From CAVXHQ01 sp963761735 (GTDB lineage: Bacteria; Pseudomonadota; Alphaproteobacteria; Rhodobacterales; Rhodobacteraceae): a stretch of DNA of 64,000 nucleotides. Below, in pieces: positions 1 to 9,319 of the stretch (the stretch's first letter is position 1; every line of letters begins with the position of its first letter). The notes under the pieces were generated by a model. That model saw only the letters and a program-made list of their open reading frames with translations. It was not told the origin of the DNA and did not search any database. The translations under genes were made by a program, and so were the position numbers. The stretch lies in assembly GCA_963761735.1 (NCBI GenBank), contig CAVXHQ010000003.1, forward strand, positions 744,001 through 808,000, written 5' to 3'.

Positions 1-411
1 GCCCGCGCGCTGCGCCCCGACATGACCTTCGGCGCCGACATCATCGCGGGCTTTCCGACCGAGACCGACGCGCATTTCGACGATAGCCTCGCCCTGATCG
101 GGGACTGCCATCTTACCTGGCTGCACGTCTTTCCGTACTCGGCGCGCACCGGCACGCCCGCCGCGAAAATGCCCGCCGTCGACGGCGCCACGATCAAATC
201 CCGCGCCGCCCGCCTGCGCGCCGCCGGTGACGCCGCCGTTGCCCGCCATCTGGCGGCGCAAATCGGCAAAACTCATGCAATCTTGATGGAATCGCCCAAG
301 ATGGGCCGCACCGAACATTTCGCGCAAGCGCATTTTACCGCACCGCAGCCAACCGGCCAGATCGTTCGGGCCACCATCACCGGCGCCACCGGCACCCATC
401 TTGCCGTCTGA
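1..411 (+). CDS. mtaB: tRNA methylthiotransferase (MtaB/MiaB-like), C-terminal part
   Basis: This is the 3' end of a gene running in from before base 1; the frame is open from base 1 to a TGA at 409-411, about 136 codons. The visible start 'DMTFGADIIAGFPTET' matches the late radical-SAM barrel of the MiaB/MtaB family, which methylthiolates modified A37 (t6A or i6A) of certain tRNAs. 'HVFPYSARTGTPAAKMP' is another family block, and the last ~60 residues would be the TRAM-like domain. The FPYSARxGTxA form fits MtaB better than MiaB, but the catalytic Cys motifs lie outside the window. A copy of the dispersed repeat family follows the stop. Confidence 0.8.
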   Translation, partial: ARALRPDMTFGADIIAGFPTETDAHFDDSLALIGDCHLTWLHVFPYSARTGTPAAKMPAVDGATIKSRAARLRAAGDAAVARHLAAQIGKTHAILMESPKMGRTEHFAQAHFTAPQPTGQIVRATITGATGTHLAV

Positions 412-423
412 AAACCGCACCCT

Positions 424-452
424 TTTTCTTGCCCTAAATACTCCCCCGCGCG
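424..452 (-). repeat. Dispersed intergenic repeat, copy A (degenerate)
   Basis: Read on the minus strand this is a purine-rich version of the element found elsewhere in the window: a G-run, AGTATTT, then GGGCAAGAAAAAGG. It lies between the methylthiotransferase stop and the GST gene. The match is weaker than for copies B, D and F. Confidence 0.4.
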
Positions 453-557
453 GCGCGCGCCCCCGGAGGGCCGGTCCGCTTCCGGCGCGACGCCTGCGCC
501 CTTGAAGACCCGCCCCCGGCACGGCTACGCTTCGGGCACCAACCGAAAGGCTCCGCG

Positions 558-1160
558 ATGAAACTCCTGATGTCCCCCGTCTCGCCGTTCGTCCGCAAGG
601 TGCGCGTGGTCCTGCGCGAGGCCGATCTGCTCGCGGGCATCGAAGAGGTCGAGGTGTCGACCACGCCGATGGCCACCGCGCCACAGGTCGCCGCCGCAAA
701 TCCGCTGGGCAAGATCCCGGCCCTGATCCGTGACGACGGCCCCGCGCTGTATGACAGTCGGGTCATCACCCGCTATCTCGACGCGCTGGCGGGCGCGCGC
801 CTGTATCCCGAGACGCGGCTGTGGGAGGTTCTGACGCTCGAGGCGACGGCGGATGCGATCTGCGACGCCGCGGTCGGCATCACCTATGAGATGCGGTTCC
901 GCGAGGCCGACATGCAGATGCCCGATTGGATGGATGCCCAGTGGGCCAAGGTCACGCGCGCCATCGCCGCGATCGAATCCCGCTGGATGAGCCATCTTTC
1001 CGGCCCGCTCGACGCAGGGCAGATCGGCGTGGCCTGCGCGCTGGGCTATCTCGATCTGCGCCACGATGCGCGCGGCTGGCGATCCGCCGCACCCGCACTG
1101 GCGGCATGGTACGGCGCGTTTTCACTCCGGCCCTCGATGATCGAGACCGCTCCCGTCTGA
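558..1160 (+). CDS. Glutathione S-transferase family protein
   Basis: A 200-residue soluble protein of typical GST size. The N-terminal half is a thioredoxin-like domain: 'SPVSPFVRKVRVVLRE' (about 6-21) holds the region that activates glutathione, 'NPLGKIPAL' carries the cis-Pro, and 'YDSRVITRYLD' the residues that usually contact the gamma-glutamyl group. The C-terminal half is helical. The ATG at 558 follows a purine-rich stretch (cgaaaggctc). The gene stands alone between unrelated neighbours, so its substrate cannot be inferred. The family is certain; the function (detoxification, dehalogenation, isomerisation) is open. Confidence 0.85.
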   Translation: MKLLMSPVSPFVRKVRVVLREADLLAGIEEVEVSTTPMATAPQVAAANPLGKIPALIRDDGPALYDSRVITRYLDALAGARLYPETRLWEVLTLEATADAICDAAVGITYEMRFREADMQMPDWMDAQWAKVTRAIAAIESRWMSHLSGPLDAGQIGVACALGYLDLRHDARGWRSAAPALAAWYGAFSLRPSMIETAPV

Positions 1161-1363
1161 CCGCTTCGGTCAGAAAGCGCCCGAAAGCCGTCGGAGTTTT
1201 ACGCGGCGACGGCATCCCGGCAAACCGACGGATTGGGGCCGAAACGTCAACGCATCCGATGCCGTGCCTGACGGCCGCGCGGTTTGCCGGCACGGCTGGT
1301 GGCCCGGAAGGCGCCCGTTCCGGCCGGACCTGTCGTCACCGTCGCCGGTCGTCGCACCGGTCC

Positions 1364-2029
1364 TCAGTACGTATAGCTGACGCCGAAGTTGATCGCGTTG
1401 GTGATGATATCGGTCTCGATGGAGCCGCCGGTATCGAGGTCCACGTCGTTGATCGAATAGGTGCCCTTGTACTCTCCGAACACCGACCACGTCTCGTCGA
1501 TGGCATAGCTCGCCCCGGCAATCCACGCGACGGCTGGCCCGCCGTACTGGTATCCGGCCGTATCCGAGGCGCCGTCCGTCAACTCGACATAGGGAACCGA
1601 AATGCCGATGCCGCCGCCGACATAGGGCGTCAGCGATCCCCACATACCGGGCCAGCGGCGGTAGGCGTTGACGGTGACGATGTTCAGCCCGTCGGAAAAT
1701 TCCAGCCGCTCGAACCCGGTTTCCGCCAGCGTCTCGTCGTCGGCATAGACCTTGGTGTGATTGACATCGAGGCCGACGCCAAAGGTCTCGGACTGCCACC
1801 ACGTCGCGCGCACGCCGTAATAAATCGGGTTTTCGAACGAGCGGCCCTCCCAGCCCGCGCCGATCCGCGTGTCCGGCACGAAGGGGTCGCCCGTCACCTC
1901 GAAGGTCGAATGCGGCGCCGTCTGGTATCCACCGTAAAAGCTGAGTTCGACCTCGGCCAGCGCGGGCGCGGCGACCAGACCGGCTAAGGTTGCGGCAAGG
2001 GCGGCGGCGAAAATGCGGCTGTCGGTCAT
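1364..2029 (-). CDS. Outer-membrane beta-barrel protein
   Basis: A 221-residue protein with a clear signal peptide (MTDSRIFAAALAATLAG, cleavage near APALA-E, about residue 26). The mature part is rich in alternating aromatic and polar residues, has Gly-rich turns and ends in the aromatic-terminated strand 'INFGVSYTY', the classic C-terminal signature of outer-membrane barrels. Its size suggests an 8-stranded barrel like those of the OmpA/Opa-like superfamily. The ATG at 2029 has AGGA eight bases upstream; a GTG at 2044 is a poorer alternative. Ligand or role cannot be told from sequence. About 200 bp downstream (1161-1363) show nothing recognisable. Confidence 0.75.
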   Translation of the reverse strand: MTDSRIFAAALAATLAGLVAAPALAEVELSFYGGYQTAPHSTFEVTGDPFVPDTRIGAGWEGRSFENPIYYGVRATWWQSETFGVGLDVNHTKVYADDETLAETGFERLEFSDGLNIVTVNAYRRWPGMWGSLTPYVGGGIGISVPYVELTDGASDTAGYQYGGPAVAWIAGASYAIDETWSVFGEYKGTYSINDVDLDTGGSIETDIITNAINFGVSYTY

Positions 2030-2145
2030 GATGCTATCCTGCACGGAACGGTTCGGGTTGAATCCTGCGTCTAGGGCCTGCGCGCCAACGGGGCAAGCGC
2101 CGCGTCGTCACAGCTGTGCGAGCGGCGGTGCATCGCCCGGCCGGA

Positions 2146-2589
2146 TCAGACGGTGACATCGCGGATGCGGCGCCCGTCTGCCGGGCGATCCGCGAACGCA
2201 TCCGCGCCGTCGAAAAGCCGCAGCGAAATGTCGGCCACCGCCGCCGGATCGGCCAGACGCATGTTTACCGCGATGCGCGTCCTCGGCCCGGGCGGGCCAT
2301 CGCTGTCACCGGTGAAATCCGTATCCGGGACCAGCGACGTCCAGTCCGTCACGCAGCCACAGGTGGCACAGCGATGAAATGCAATCTCGCGGTCGCCGTG
2401 GACGTAAGACTGCCGTGCATCCGCCCCGCTGCCGTCGATGAAGATGTCGTGCCCAAGCCAGCCATAGGCCCAGACGGCGCTGTACCTGCGGCAGATAGAG
2501 CAGTTGCACAGCGTGGCGCTTTCTGGTGGATCGGTCAGGCGCCATGTCACGGCACCGCAATGGCAGCTTCCCGTCAGTGGCGGTGTCAT
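2146..2589 (-). CDS. GFA / CENP-V family zinc-binding protein
   Basis: A 147-residue protein with the GFA (glutathione-dependent formaldehyde-activating) fold. The zinc-binding cysteines are visible: 'GSCHCGAV' near the N-terminus, 'CNCSICRR' about residue 31, and 'CATCGCVT' about residue 75. The family includes Gfa of Paracoccus denitrificans, but most members have no proven activity and formaldehyde activation should not be assumed. The start 'MTPPLTGSCHCG' puts the first Cys cluster at the usual distance from Met; longer in-frame starts would add unrelated basic sequence. No partner gene is adjacent. Confidence 0.8.
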   Translation of the reverse strand: MTPPLTGSCHCGAVTWRLTDPPESATLCNCSICRRYSAVWAYGWLGHDIFIDGSGADARQSYVHGDREIAFHRCATCGCVTDWTSLVPDTDFTGDSDGPPGPRTRIAVNMRLADPAAVADISLRLFDGADAFADRPADGRRIRDVTV

Positions 2590-2864
2590 CGCGCCCCTCC
2601 TGTGGTGTTTTACCCTTTTTAACCCGGTCGCCCGGGCCGCGCCAGCATTGGTGACAGGCATCCACCGACCCACGGCACGCGCGGGTTACCCCTTTGCACC
2701 ACTGCATACCTGCGCCCTATTGTCCGCTGGACGCGCGCGACACTGGCCGGTAAGGATCGATAAAAGCCCGCGGGGTATTCCCGGCGGCACGATTCTCGCC
2801 GGGTTCACGCGTCGGCGCAGCTCTTGGGCCCCTCGGGCCTCACCATGAACGGAGACAAGCACCC

Positions 2865-3477
2865 GTGTCAGACAATACAGCAGACGCCGATCACGCCGCC
2901 GGGCACGCCGCCGGGACCCGCCGCGACTTTATCTATTACGCGACCGCCGGTGCCGGTGCTGTCGCATTGGGCGGTTCCACTGCCTACGCCATCGAACTCG
3001 ATGAACCCGTCCGCCGACGTTCTGGCGCTCGCGGCGATCCGCGTCGATGTGTCCGGCGTCGCCGAGGGCACCCAGCTGACGGTGCTGTGGCAGGGCAAGC
3101 CGGTGTTCATCCGCTATCGCTCGCCGGAAGAGATCGAGGCCGCCCGCGCGACGCCGCTGCGCGACCTCAAGGACACAAGCGCCGAAAACGCCAACCTGGG
3201 CGAGGCCGAGGCGACGGATGCGAACCGGACACTGCCGCCGTTCGAGGGAAGCGAGGTCCCCGAGGGGGCCTGGTTGGTGCAGATCGGCATCTGCACGCAC
3301 CTTGGCTGCGTGCCGCTGGGCGAGGCCGGTGATTTCGGTGGCTGGTTCTGCCCGTGCCACGGGTCGCACTACGATACCGCGGGCCGTATCCGAAAGGGCC
3401 CGGCACCGCGCAATCTTGCGATACCGGTCGTCTCGTTCGTCGACCCCACGACAATTCTGCTTGGCGAGGAGGCATAA
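2865..3477 (+). CDS. petA: Ubiquinol-cytochrome c reductase Rieske Fe-S subunit (apparent frameshift)
   Basis: First gene of the cytochrome bc1 operon; it passes electrons from ubiquinol to cytochrome c1. The reading frame begins at a GTG (2865) with GGAG about 11 bases upstream and encodes a Tat-type N-terminus 'GTRRDFIYYATAGAGAVALG'. The rest lies in the next frame: 'MNPSADVLALAAIRVDVSGV', then the two 2Fe-2S motifs 'CTHLGCVPLG' and 'CPCHGSHYD' and the Pro loop 'KGPAPRNL'. The frames meet between about 2975 and 3001; removing one base restores the expected distance between the Tat helix and MNPSADV. I read it as one gene with a +1 indel, probably a sequencing error, since petB and petC follow directly and bc1 needs this subunit. 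Confidence 0.85.
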
Positions 3478-3480
3478 GCC

Positions 3481-4848
3481 ATGGCTGGTATTCCCCACGA
3501 TCACTACGAGCCGAAATCCGGCGGCGAAAAGTGGCTGGCACGGCGTCTGCCCATCGTCGGCCTGATGTACGACACCCTGTTTCTGCCGACGCCGAAGAAC
3601 CTGAACTGGATGTGGATCTGGGGCATCGTCCTGACGATCACGCTGGTCATGCAGATCGTCACCGGCGTCATCCTTGCCATGCACTACGTCGCCGATACCG
3701 ACCTGGCGTTTGCCCGCATCGAACACATCATGCGTAACGTGAATGGCGGCGACATGCTCCGCTATGTCCACATGAACGGCGCCTCGCTGTTTTTTGTCGC
3801 GGTCTACGCGCACATCTTCCGGTCACTGTATTACGGTTCGTACAAGGCGCCCCGTGAGGTGACGTGGATCATCGGCATCCTGATGTTCGTCCTCATGATG
3901 GGCACCGCGTTCATGGGCTATGTTCTGCCCTGGGGCCAGATGTCGTTCCACGGTACCGCCGTCATCACCGGCCTGTTCGGCGCCATACCCTTCGTGGGCG
4001 AGGCGATCCAGACATGGCTCCTGGGGGCCGGCGCCGTCGGTCAGCCTGCGCTGAACCGGTTCTTCGCGCTGCACTATATGCTGCCGTTCATCCTTCTGGG
4101 CCTGACGATGGTGCACATCTGGGCGTTCCACACCACGGGCAACAACAACCCGACCGGTGTCGAAGTGCGCCGCACCTCGAAGGCCGACGCCGAGAAGGAC
4201 ACCCTGCCGTTCTGGCCCTACTTCGTAATCAAGGACCTGCTGGCCCTCGTCGTCATCCTCGCGCTGTTCATGGCCGTCGTCGGGTTCATGCCCAACTATC
4301 TTGGCCACCCCGACAACTATATCCCCGCCAACCCGCTGGTGACGCCCGCCCACATCGTCCCCGAATGGTACTTCCTGCCGTTCTACGCGATCCTGCGCGC
4401 CTTCGACGACTCTGTCTGGATCGTGATCGCGGTCAAGTTCGTGACCTTTGGCATCATCGACGGCAAGTTCTTTGGCGTGCTCGCGATGTTCGGCGCCATC
4501 GCCGTGATGGCGCTTGCCCCCTGGCTCGACACATCGTCGGTCCGGTCGGGCCGCTATCGCCCGATGTTCAAATGGTGGTTCGCCTTGCTGGTCGTCGACT
4601 TCATCGTGTTGATGTGGGTCGGCGCGCGGCCGGCAGAGGGGATCTATCCGTTCATCTCGCTGATCGGCGCGGCCTACTGGTTTGCGTACTTTCTCGTGAT
4701 CCTGCCGCTGCTCGGCGTGATCGAGAAACCGCTGACACCGCCCGGCACCATCGAAGAGGATTTCGCCGCGCATTATTCGCCCCATACCGGCGGAACCACG
4801 ACACTGGTGAAACCCAAATCGGCGCCTGCGGCGACCCCCGCGGAATGA
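3481..4848 (+). CDS. petB: Cytochrome b of the bc1 complex
   Basis: A 455-residue integral membrane protein, the core of the bc1 complex that oxidises and reduces quinol at the Qo and Qi sites. The four haem ligands are at the expected places: His97 and His198 ('YVHMNG', 'ALHYML') and His111 and His212 ('AHIFRSLYYG', 'VHIWAFH'). The Qo-site 'PEWYFLP' motif is intact, as are the eight hydrophobic segments and the four-residue-longer R. capsulatus-like C-terminus. ATG at 3481 lies three bases after the petA stop. In phototrophs this complex closes the cyclic electron path between the reaction centre and cytochrome c2 (encoded at 17.0 kb). Confidence 0.97.
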   Translation: MAGIPHDHYEPKSGGEKWLARRLPIVGLMYDTLFLPTPKNLNWMWIWGIVLTITLVMQIVTGVILAMHYVADTDLAFARIEHIMRNVNGGDMLRYVHMNGASLFFVAVYAHIFRSLYYGSYKAPREVTWIIGILMFVLMMGTAFMGYVLPWGQMSFHGTAVITGLFGAIPFVGEAIQTWLLGAGAVGQPALNRFFALHYMLPFILLGLTMVHIWAFHTTGNNNPTGVEVRRTSKADAEKDTLPFWPYFVIKDLLALVVILALFMAVVGFMPNYLGHPDNYIPANPLVTPAHIVPEWYFLPFYAILRAFDDSVWIVIAVKFVTFGIIDGKFFGVLAMFGAIAVMALAPWLDTSSVRSGRYRPMFKWWFALLVVDFIVLMWVGARPAEGIYPFISLIGAAYWFAYFLVILPLLGVIEKPLTPPGTIEEDFAAHYSPHTGGTTTLVKPKSAPAATPAE

Positions 4849-4870
4849 TGTGAGACAAAGGACCCAAACG

Positions 4871-5804
4871 ATGCTCAAGACACTCACACGTACCGCCGCG
4901 GTGGCACTCGGCCTTTACCTCACTGCTGGCATTCCCGCCTTTGCAGCACCGGAAAAGGAGGTCGAGGACTTCGACTTCAGCTTCGAAGGCATGTTCGGCA
5001 GCTATGACCAGATGCAGTTGCAACGGGGCCTTCAGATCTTCACCGAGCTGTGCGCGGCCTGCCACGGCCTCGAATACGTGGCATATCGCACGCTGACCGA
5101 CGAAGGCGGCCCCGCCCTCCCCGCCGACCAGATGCGCGCCTATGCCGCCAACTACGAGGTTTTCGATCAGGCCCTCGACGAGGGGTTCGGCGATTTTCGC
5201 CCCGGCACACCGTTGGACTATTTCGGACAGAGCCAGTTTGCCGGCGCCCCTGACCTGAGCCTCATGGCAAAGGCACGCGCGGGGTTCGAGGGCCCCTACG
5301 GCACCGGTATCAACCAGTTCATCTGGGGAATGGGGGGGCCCGAATACATCGCCTCCCTGATGACCGGATACGCCGACGAGCCGGAATGTGCCCTCGAAGG
5401 CGAGCCGATCGACGGCTATTACAACACCGCTTTCGCCAACGGCGGCTACCCCGACAGCTGCAAGATCTATGAAGAGACCGAAATCGAGGTCGTGGGAGAA
5501 GACGGCACGACGACGACGGTCATCGAAAAGGTCGCCGTCGGTTACATGGTCCCCGGGTCGTGGATCGCCATGCCGCCGCCCCTCTATGGCGATGACGTGG
5601 AATTTGCCGACGGGCATTCCACGGAAGCTCGAGTCGGAGGCAGAGGACATCGCCGCGTTCCTGATGTGGGCCGCCGAGCCCGGCCTGAACCATCGTAAGT
5701 CCGCAGGTCTGACCGGCGTGATCTTTTTGACCGTCCTTGCCGTGCTGCTCTACCTGACGAACAAGCGCCTTTGGACACCGGTCAAGGGCAAGCGCAAGGA
5801 TTGA
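4871..5804 (+). CDS. petC: Cytochrome c1 (apparent frameshift near the C-terminus)
   Basis: Third gene of the bc1 operon. The N-terminus is a cleaved Sec signal ('AVALGLYLTAGIPAFA-A'), followed by the haem-attachment motif 'CAACHGLEY' and the acidic insertions typical of alphaproteobacterial cytochrome c1. The axial Met region is 'GSWIAMPPPLYGDDV'. After 'DGHSTE' the frame is lost near 5627: dropping one G (GAAgCTCGAG to GAACTCGAG) continues into 'ESEAEDIAAFLMWAAEPGLNHRK' and the C-terminal membrane anchor 'GVIFLTVLAVLLYLTNKRLW'. Because the anchor and Lys-rich tail are intact in the second frame, this looks like a sequencing indel rather than a decayed gene. A terminator follows. Confidence 0.88.
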
Positions 5805-5827
5805 TCTTGTTCGCCGCAACACCCTGA

Positions 5828-5856
5828 AAACGCGCCGGCTATCCCCCGGCGCGTTT
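5828..5856 (+). terminator. Rho-independent terminator of petABC
   Basis: Inverted repeat AAACGCGCCGG / CCGGCGCGTTT with a seven-base loop, followed by TTCTTGT, 23 bases after the petC stop. It sits between the convergent petABC and thiBPQ operons and could act in both directions. Confidence 0.8.
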
Positions 5857-5902
5857 CTTGTACTACGGATGCCTCGCAGGGCTTCCACCCCGCCACACCG
5901 CT

Positions 5903-6604
5903 CTATCCCAGATAGGCCCTGAGCCCCGCGGGCGGGTTGGCCAGCAAGGCGGCGGTCTCCTGCGGTGGCTGCGCAACGCCACCATCGACCACGATCACCG
6001 ACCCGGCGATCCGCATCGCATCCTCTGGCGCATGGGTCACCATCAGCAATGTCCGGCCCTCCGCTCCCAGTGTTTGCGCCGCCAGATCGAGCATTTCCAC
6101 CCGCAGCGCCGGACCGAGGGCCGCAAACGGCTCATCCAGCAACACCAGCGGCCGGGAGGAGACAAGCGCCCGCGCCAGGGCGGCCCGGCTTTGCTGACCG
6201 CCGGACAGCGCGCCGGGCCGCCGGTCGCCCATACCGCCGAGGCCGACGCGACCCAGCACCGCCGACACCCGGTCCCGCTCTGCGGCCGACAGCTTCAATC
6301 GCGGCGTGATCCCCAGTCCGACATTCTGCGCGACCGTCAGATGCGGGAAGTGATTCGCATCCTGAAACAACATCGACACCGGTCGTGCCCCGGGCGCCAG
6401 CGCCGTCAGATCGGACCCGTCCCACAGGACCCGGCCAGCCTCGGGTGGCAAGAACCCGGCAATCGCGGACAACAGCGTCGATTTCCCTCCCCCCGACGGG
6501 CCCATCACGGCGACCGCCGCACCGGGCGCAACCGCCAGGTCGGCACTCAGCGTAAACGTTCCCTGCCGCAGCTTGAGCCCGTCAAGTTTCAGTCCGTCAT
6601 TCAC
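5903..6604 (-). CDS. thiQ: Thiamine ABC transporter ATP-binding protein
   Basis: A 233-residue ABC ATPase. Walker A 'GPSGGGKST' (35-43), the signature 'LSGGQQSR', Walker B 'PLVLLDEPF' and the switch His in 'LMVTHAPEDA' are all present. It powers uptake of thiamine or its phosphates through ThiP. The likely start is GTG at 6604, which overlaps the thiP stop by eight bases and gives almost the E. coli ThiQ length; an ATG at 6600 is out of frame. Third gene of a TPP-riboswitch-controlled operon thiB-thiP-thiQ. Confidence 0.9.
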   Translation of the reverse strand: MNDGLKLDGLKLRQGTFTLSADLAVAPGAAVAVMGPSGGGKSTLLSAIAGFLPPEAGRVLWDGSDLTALAPGARPVSMLFQDANHFPHLTVAQNVGLGITPRLKLSAAERDRVSAVLGRVGLGGMGDRRPGALSGGQQSRAALARALVSSRPLVLLDEPFAALGPALRVEMLDLAAQTLGAEGRTLLMVTHAPEDAMRIAGSVIVVDGGVAQPPQETAALLANPPAGLRAYLG

Positions 6605-8105
6605 CGATCCGCCCTCCCCTGTCGCACAGCCAGAACAACAGCAGCGACAGCGCCACGAGCACCAGTGCCGCCCCTGCGGCCGCATCCATCCGGTACGCGC
6701 CCATCAGGCGGTACATCGCCAGCGGCAGCGTTTCCTGCGCTTCGGATGCGAACAGCGCGATGACGCCAAGGTCTCCCATCGACAACGCCGCCGCCAATCC
6801 GGTTGCAAACCCAAGGGGTCGCCGCACCCGTGGCAGGATCACGATCCGCACCCGCGCCCAGCCGGTAATCGCCAGCGCATCCGCCAGGCGCCCCTGCCCA
6901 GTTTCAGCCTCCGCCACCGCGGGCGCCAGCGCGCGATAGGCGAACGGCAGTGCCATCACCGCGTTGACCAGCGCCGTCACCGGCAGCGCAAGCGCCTGCG
7001 GCGAGATCCACGGAAACACGATCAAAAACAGCCCCGTCCCCAGAACGAGGCCCGATGTCGCCAGCGGCAACACCCCCGCGAGCGACGCCAGCCCCCCCGC
7101 CCGGAGGGCCAGCGCCGTGGCGAGGCAGGCACACAATGCCGCCGAGCCCACGGCGGTCGCGACCGAGCGCAGCGCGGCAGCCACCAGCGATGCAGGCACC
7201 TCGCCCAATCCCCAGGCGCCGCGCCAGACCACCATCCCCAGCGGCACCAGCAAGAACAGCGCCGCCACCGCGATCACCGCCCCGTCCCGCCACACGGGTC
7301 CGGCGTCCCACCGCGCCACGACCCGGTCAAGGCCCGCGCCGAACCCGGACGGCACCGTCACCGTCCAGGCCAGCACCGCCGCCACGCCGCAAATGCCGAA
7401 CTGCAACGCTGCCAACCGCGCGGCACCGCCGAAATCCGCCTCGAACCGGAGCGCCTGATAGATCGCAAGTTCCACCGTCGTCGCGCGTGGCCCGCCGCCC
7501 AGTGTCAGCGCCACCGCAAAGCTCGTCAGACAAATCAGGAATATCGCCAGAAAAATCCCCGGCACCGCGCTGCGCAGCATCGGCCATTCCAGAAGCCTGC
7601 CGACCGGCGCATCCAGCGACGCGGCAAGACGGAACCGCTCTGCCGGAATGGCAAGCCAGGCCTGCAACAGAAGCCGCACCGCCAGCGGCAGGTTGAAAAA
7701 CACATGCGCAAGCACGACGCCGTGCAACCCGTATATCGAAATGGTCGGCAGCCCCAGCGCCTCGAGCGCGGCGTTCAGAATCCCGCCGCGCCCGAATACC
7801 GCCAGCAATCCGAGGATCGCCACGATCACCGGCAACAGGAACGGCGCGCCCAGCAGGGTTATCAGGGCGCCGCGTCCGCGAAATTGCCGTCGGGCCAGCG
7901 CCCGCGCCACCGGTATCGCCGCGATGACCGACACTGCCGCCGACAGCGTGGCCTGCACGACGGTAAACCGTACCGCCGCCCAGTCCGTTGCCGATGCCGC
8001 ACCACTCCCGGCACGACCCGCGACGGCGATCAGCGTCCCGAACGTCAGGACCAGTACCAGCCCGGCGGCGATTCCGCCGGGCCAGCGTGGCAATGCCGTG
8101 TGCAT
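6597..8105 (-). CDS. thiP: Thiamine ABC transporter permease
   Basis: A 502-residue permease with about twelve hydrophobic segments, made of two fused binding-protein-dependent transport domains, as in ThiP. EAA-loop-like stretches ('GRLLEWPMLRSAVPG' and 'ADALAITGWARVRIVILPRVRRPLG') lie in each half, where ThiQ would dock. The start 'MHTALPRWPGG' was chosen because the next gene upstream (thiB) ends 22 bases before it; the frame stays open further 5' but runs into thiB antisense-like sequence. Operon position and the upstream TPP riboswitch support thiamine as substrate over iron, for which FbpB-type permeases look similar. Confidence 0.9.
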   Translation of the reverse strand: MHTALPRWPGGIAAGLVLVLTFGTLIAVAGRAGSGAASATDWAAVRFTVVQATLSAAVSVIAAIPVARALARRQFRGRGALITLLGAPFLLPVIVAILGLLAVFGRGGILNAALEALGLPTISIYGLHGVVLAHVFFNLPLAVRLLLQAWLAIPAERFRLAASLDAPVGRLLEWPMLRSAVPGIFLAIFLICLTSFAVALTLGGGPRATTVELAIYQALRFEADFGGAARLAALQFGICGVAAVLAWTVTVPSGFGAGLDRVVARWDAGPVWRDGAVIAVAALFLLVPLGMVVWRGAWGLGEVPASLVAAALRSVATAVGSAALCACLATALALRAGGLASLAGVLPLATSGLVLGTGLFLIVFPWISPQALALPVTALVNAVMALPFAYRALAPAVAEAETGQGRLADALAITGWARVRIVILPRVRRPLGFATGLAAALSMGDLGVIALFASEAQETLPLAMYRLMGAYRMDAAAGAALVLVALSLLLFWLCDRGGRIGE

Positions 8106-8127
8106 CACGACCGGCCCATGCGGACGT

Positions 8128-9111
8128 TCAGCGCGACAGGGCCGCGCGCCATTCTGCAATCGCCTCTTCGCGCAGCGCCATCGCCTCGGTGTCCGAAAAC
8201 ACCAGCGACCTGTCGGCGGGTTCCGGCACGGCAAAACCCTCTGGCAGGCCGCCGGCGGGCGTCGCGGCGGGGAACATCCAGTTGGTTTCGGGGATCACCG
8301 ACTGGAATGCGTCCGTCACCATGAACGCAAGAAAGGCCTGCGCCAGCTCCCGCTGATCGCTGGCGGCGACGATGCCCGCAACCTCGATCTGCATGTAATG
8401 CCCCTCGGCAAACGGCAGGGCGACCTTGCTGTCGTCGCCCTCGGCCAACGCGTGATAGGACGGCGAGGTGGTGTACGACAGCACAAGGTCCGCCTCGCCT
8501 TCGAGGAACAGCCCGTAGGCCTCGGACCAGCCGGGGGTGACGGTGACGATATTGTCGGCCAGCCCCTCCCAGATCCCGCCCGAGGCATCGCCATAGGCCG
8601 CCTTGACCCACATCACGAGGCCAAGGCCGGGCGTGGACGAGCGCGGATCCTGAATGACGATGCTCAGATCCGAATCCGCCAGTTCCTCGAAGTTGCCGGG
8701 CATCTCAGTGCCTGCATTGCCCACGAAGGCAAAGAACCCGTAGTCGTAGGGCAAAAACAGCGGGTCGGTCCAGGGCGCGGGCAGCGACAGGTCGGGCGCA
8801 AGGCCGTGCGGCGCGAACATGCCCGTCTCCGCCGCCGCCGCCGTCAGCGCGGTGTCGAGACCGAGGACCACGTCCGCCTCTGTCCGTGGCCCTTCGAGGG
8901 CGAGACGGGCCAGCAGGGCAGCGCCATCGCCGTGTCCCGAGAACACGAGATCGCAGGCGCAGGTCGCCTCGAACGCCGCCTCGATCGCGGGGCCGGGGCC
9001 CCATTCGGTGACGAAACTGTCGTAGGTATAGATGGTAAGTTGCGGCAGATCCTGCGCGCTTGCCGGAAAGGCAAAGGCGGTCAGAACTGCGGCACAAAGG
9101 GGGGTTCTCAT
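8128..9111 (-). CDS. thiB: Thiamine-binding periplasmic protein
   Basis: A 327-residue periplasmic solute-binding protein. A signal peptide (MRTPLCAAVLTAFAFPASA-Q) precedes 'LPQLTIYTYDSFVTEWGPGPAIEAAFEATC', the characteristic N-terminal block of ThiB/TbpA. Later 'DYGFFAFV', 'VIQDPRSSTPGLGLVMWVKAAYG' and 'SYTTSPSYH' match ThiB rather than iron-binding relatives. First gene of thiBPQ; the 5' leader carries a TPP riboswitch, so transcription or translation should fall when TPP is abundant. Confidence 0.92.
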   Translation of the reverse strand: MRTPLCAAVLTAFAFPASAQDLPQLTIYTYDSFVTEWGPGPAIEAAFEATCACDLVFSGHGDGAALLARLALEGPRTEADVVLGLDTALTAAAAETGMFAPHGLAPDLSLPAPWTDPLFLPYDYGFFAFVGNAGTEMPGNFEELADSDLSIVIQDPRSSTPGLGLVMWVKAAYGDASGGIWEGLADNIVTVTPGWSEAYGLFLEGEADLVLSYTTSPSYHALAEGDDSKVALPFAEGHYMQIEVAGIVAASDQRELAQAFLAFMVTDAFQSVIPETNWMFPAATPAGGLPEGFAVPEPADRSLVFSDTEAMALREEAIAEWRAALSR

Positions 9112-9177
9112 CGGGCGTTCCTCTCATGTGCCGGCGGGAATGGTCAGGCAATGAGGGTACTGCGATTTCAGCGTCCC

Positions 9178-9272
9178 GTTTCCTTCCCTCCGCCGGTGTT
9201 ATCCGGTTCAGGTTCGACGGGTTCGCGGCCATGCCGCATCTCAGCCCTGTTTCCAGAGCACCCCGAGGTGAG
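9178..9272 (-). promoter_or_regulatory. TPP riboswitch (THI element)
   Basis: Read on the minus strand, the conserved thi-box blocks occur in order: GGGGTGC, then CTGAGATG, then ACCCGTCGAACCTGA, CCGGATAACACCGGCG and GAGGGAA. These are the pyrimidine-sensor and pyrophosphate-sensor arms and closing P1 helix (TCGGGGTGCTC with GAGGGAA). It ends about 65 bases before the thiB start, so it should control thiBPQ. Confidence 0.95.
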
Positions 9273-9319
9273 GATGAACATAACGGCACAGACGCCGGGG
9301 GCAACCCCCCGTCGGTGCG

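Noticed and set aside
6598..6600. ATG as thiQ start
   Set aside because: It is out of frame with the ATPase; GTG at 6604 is in frame.
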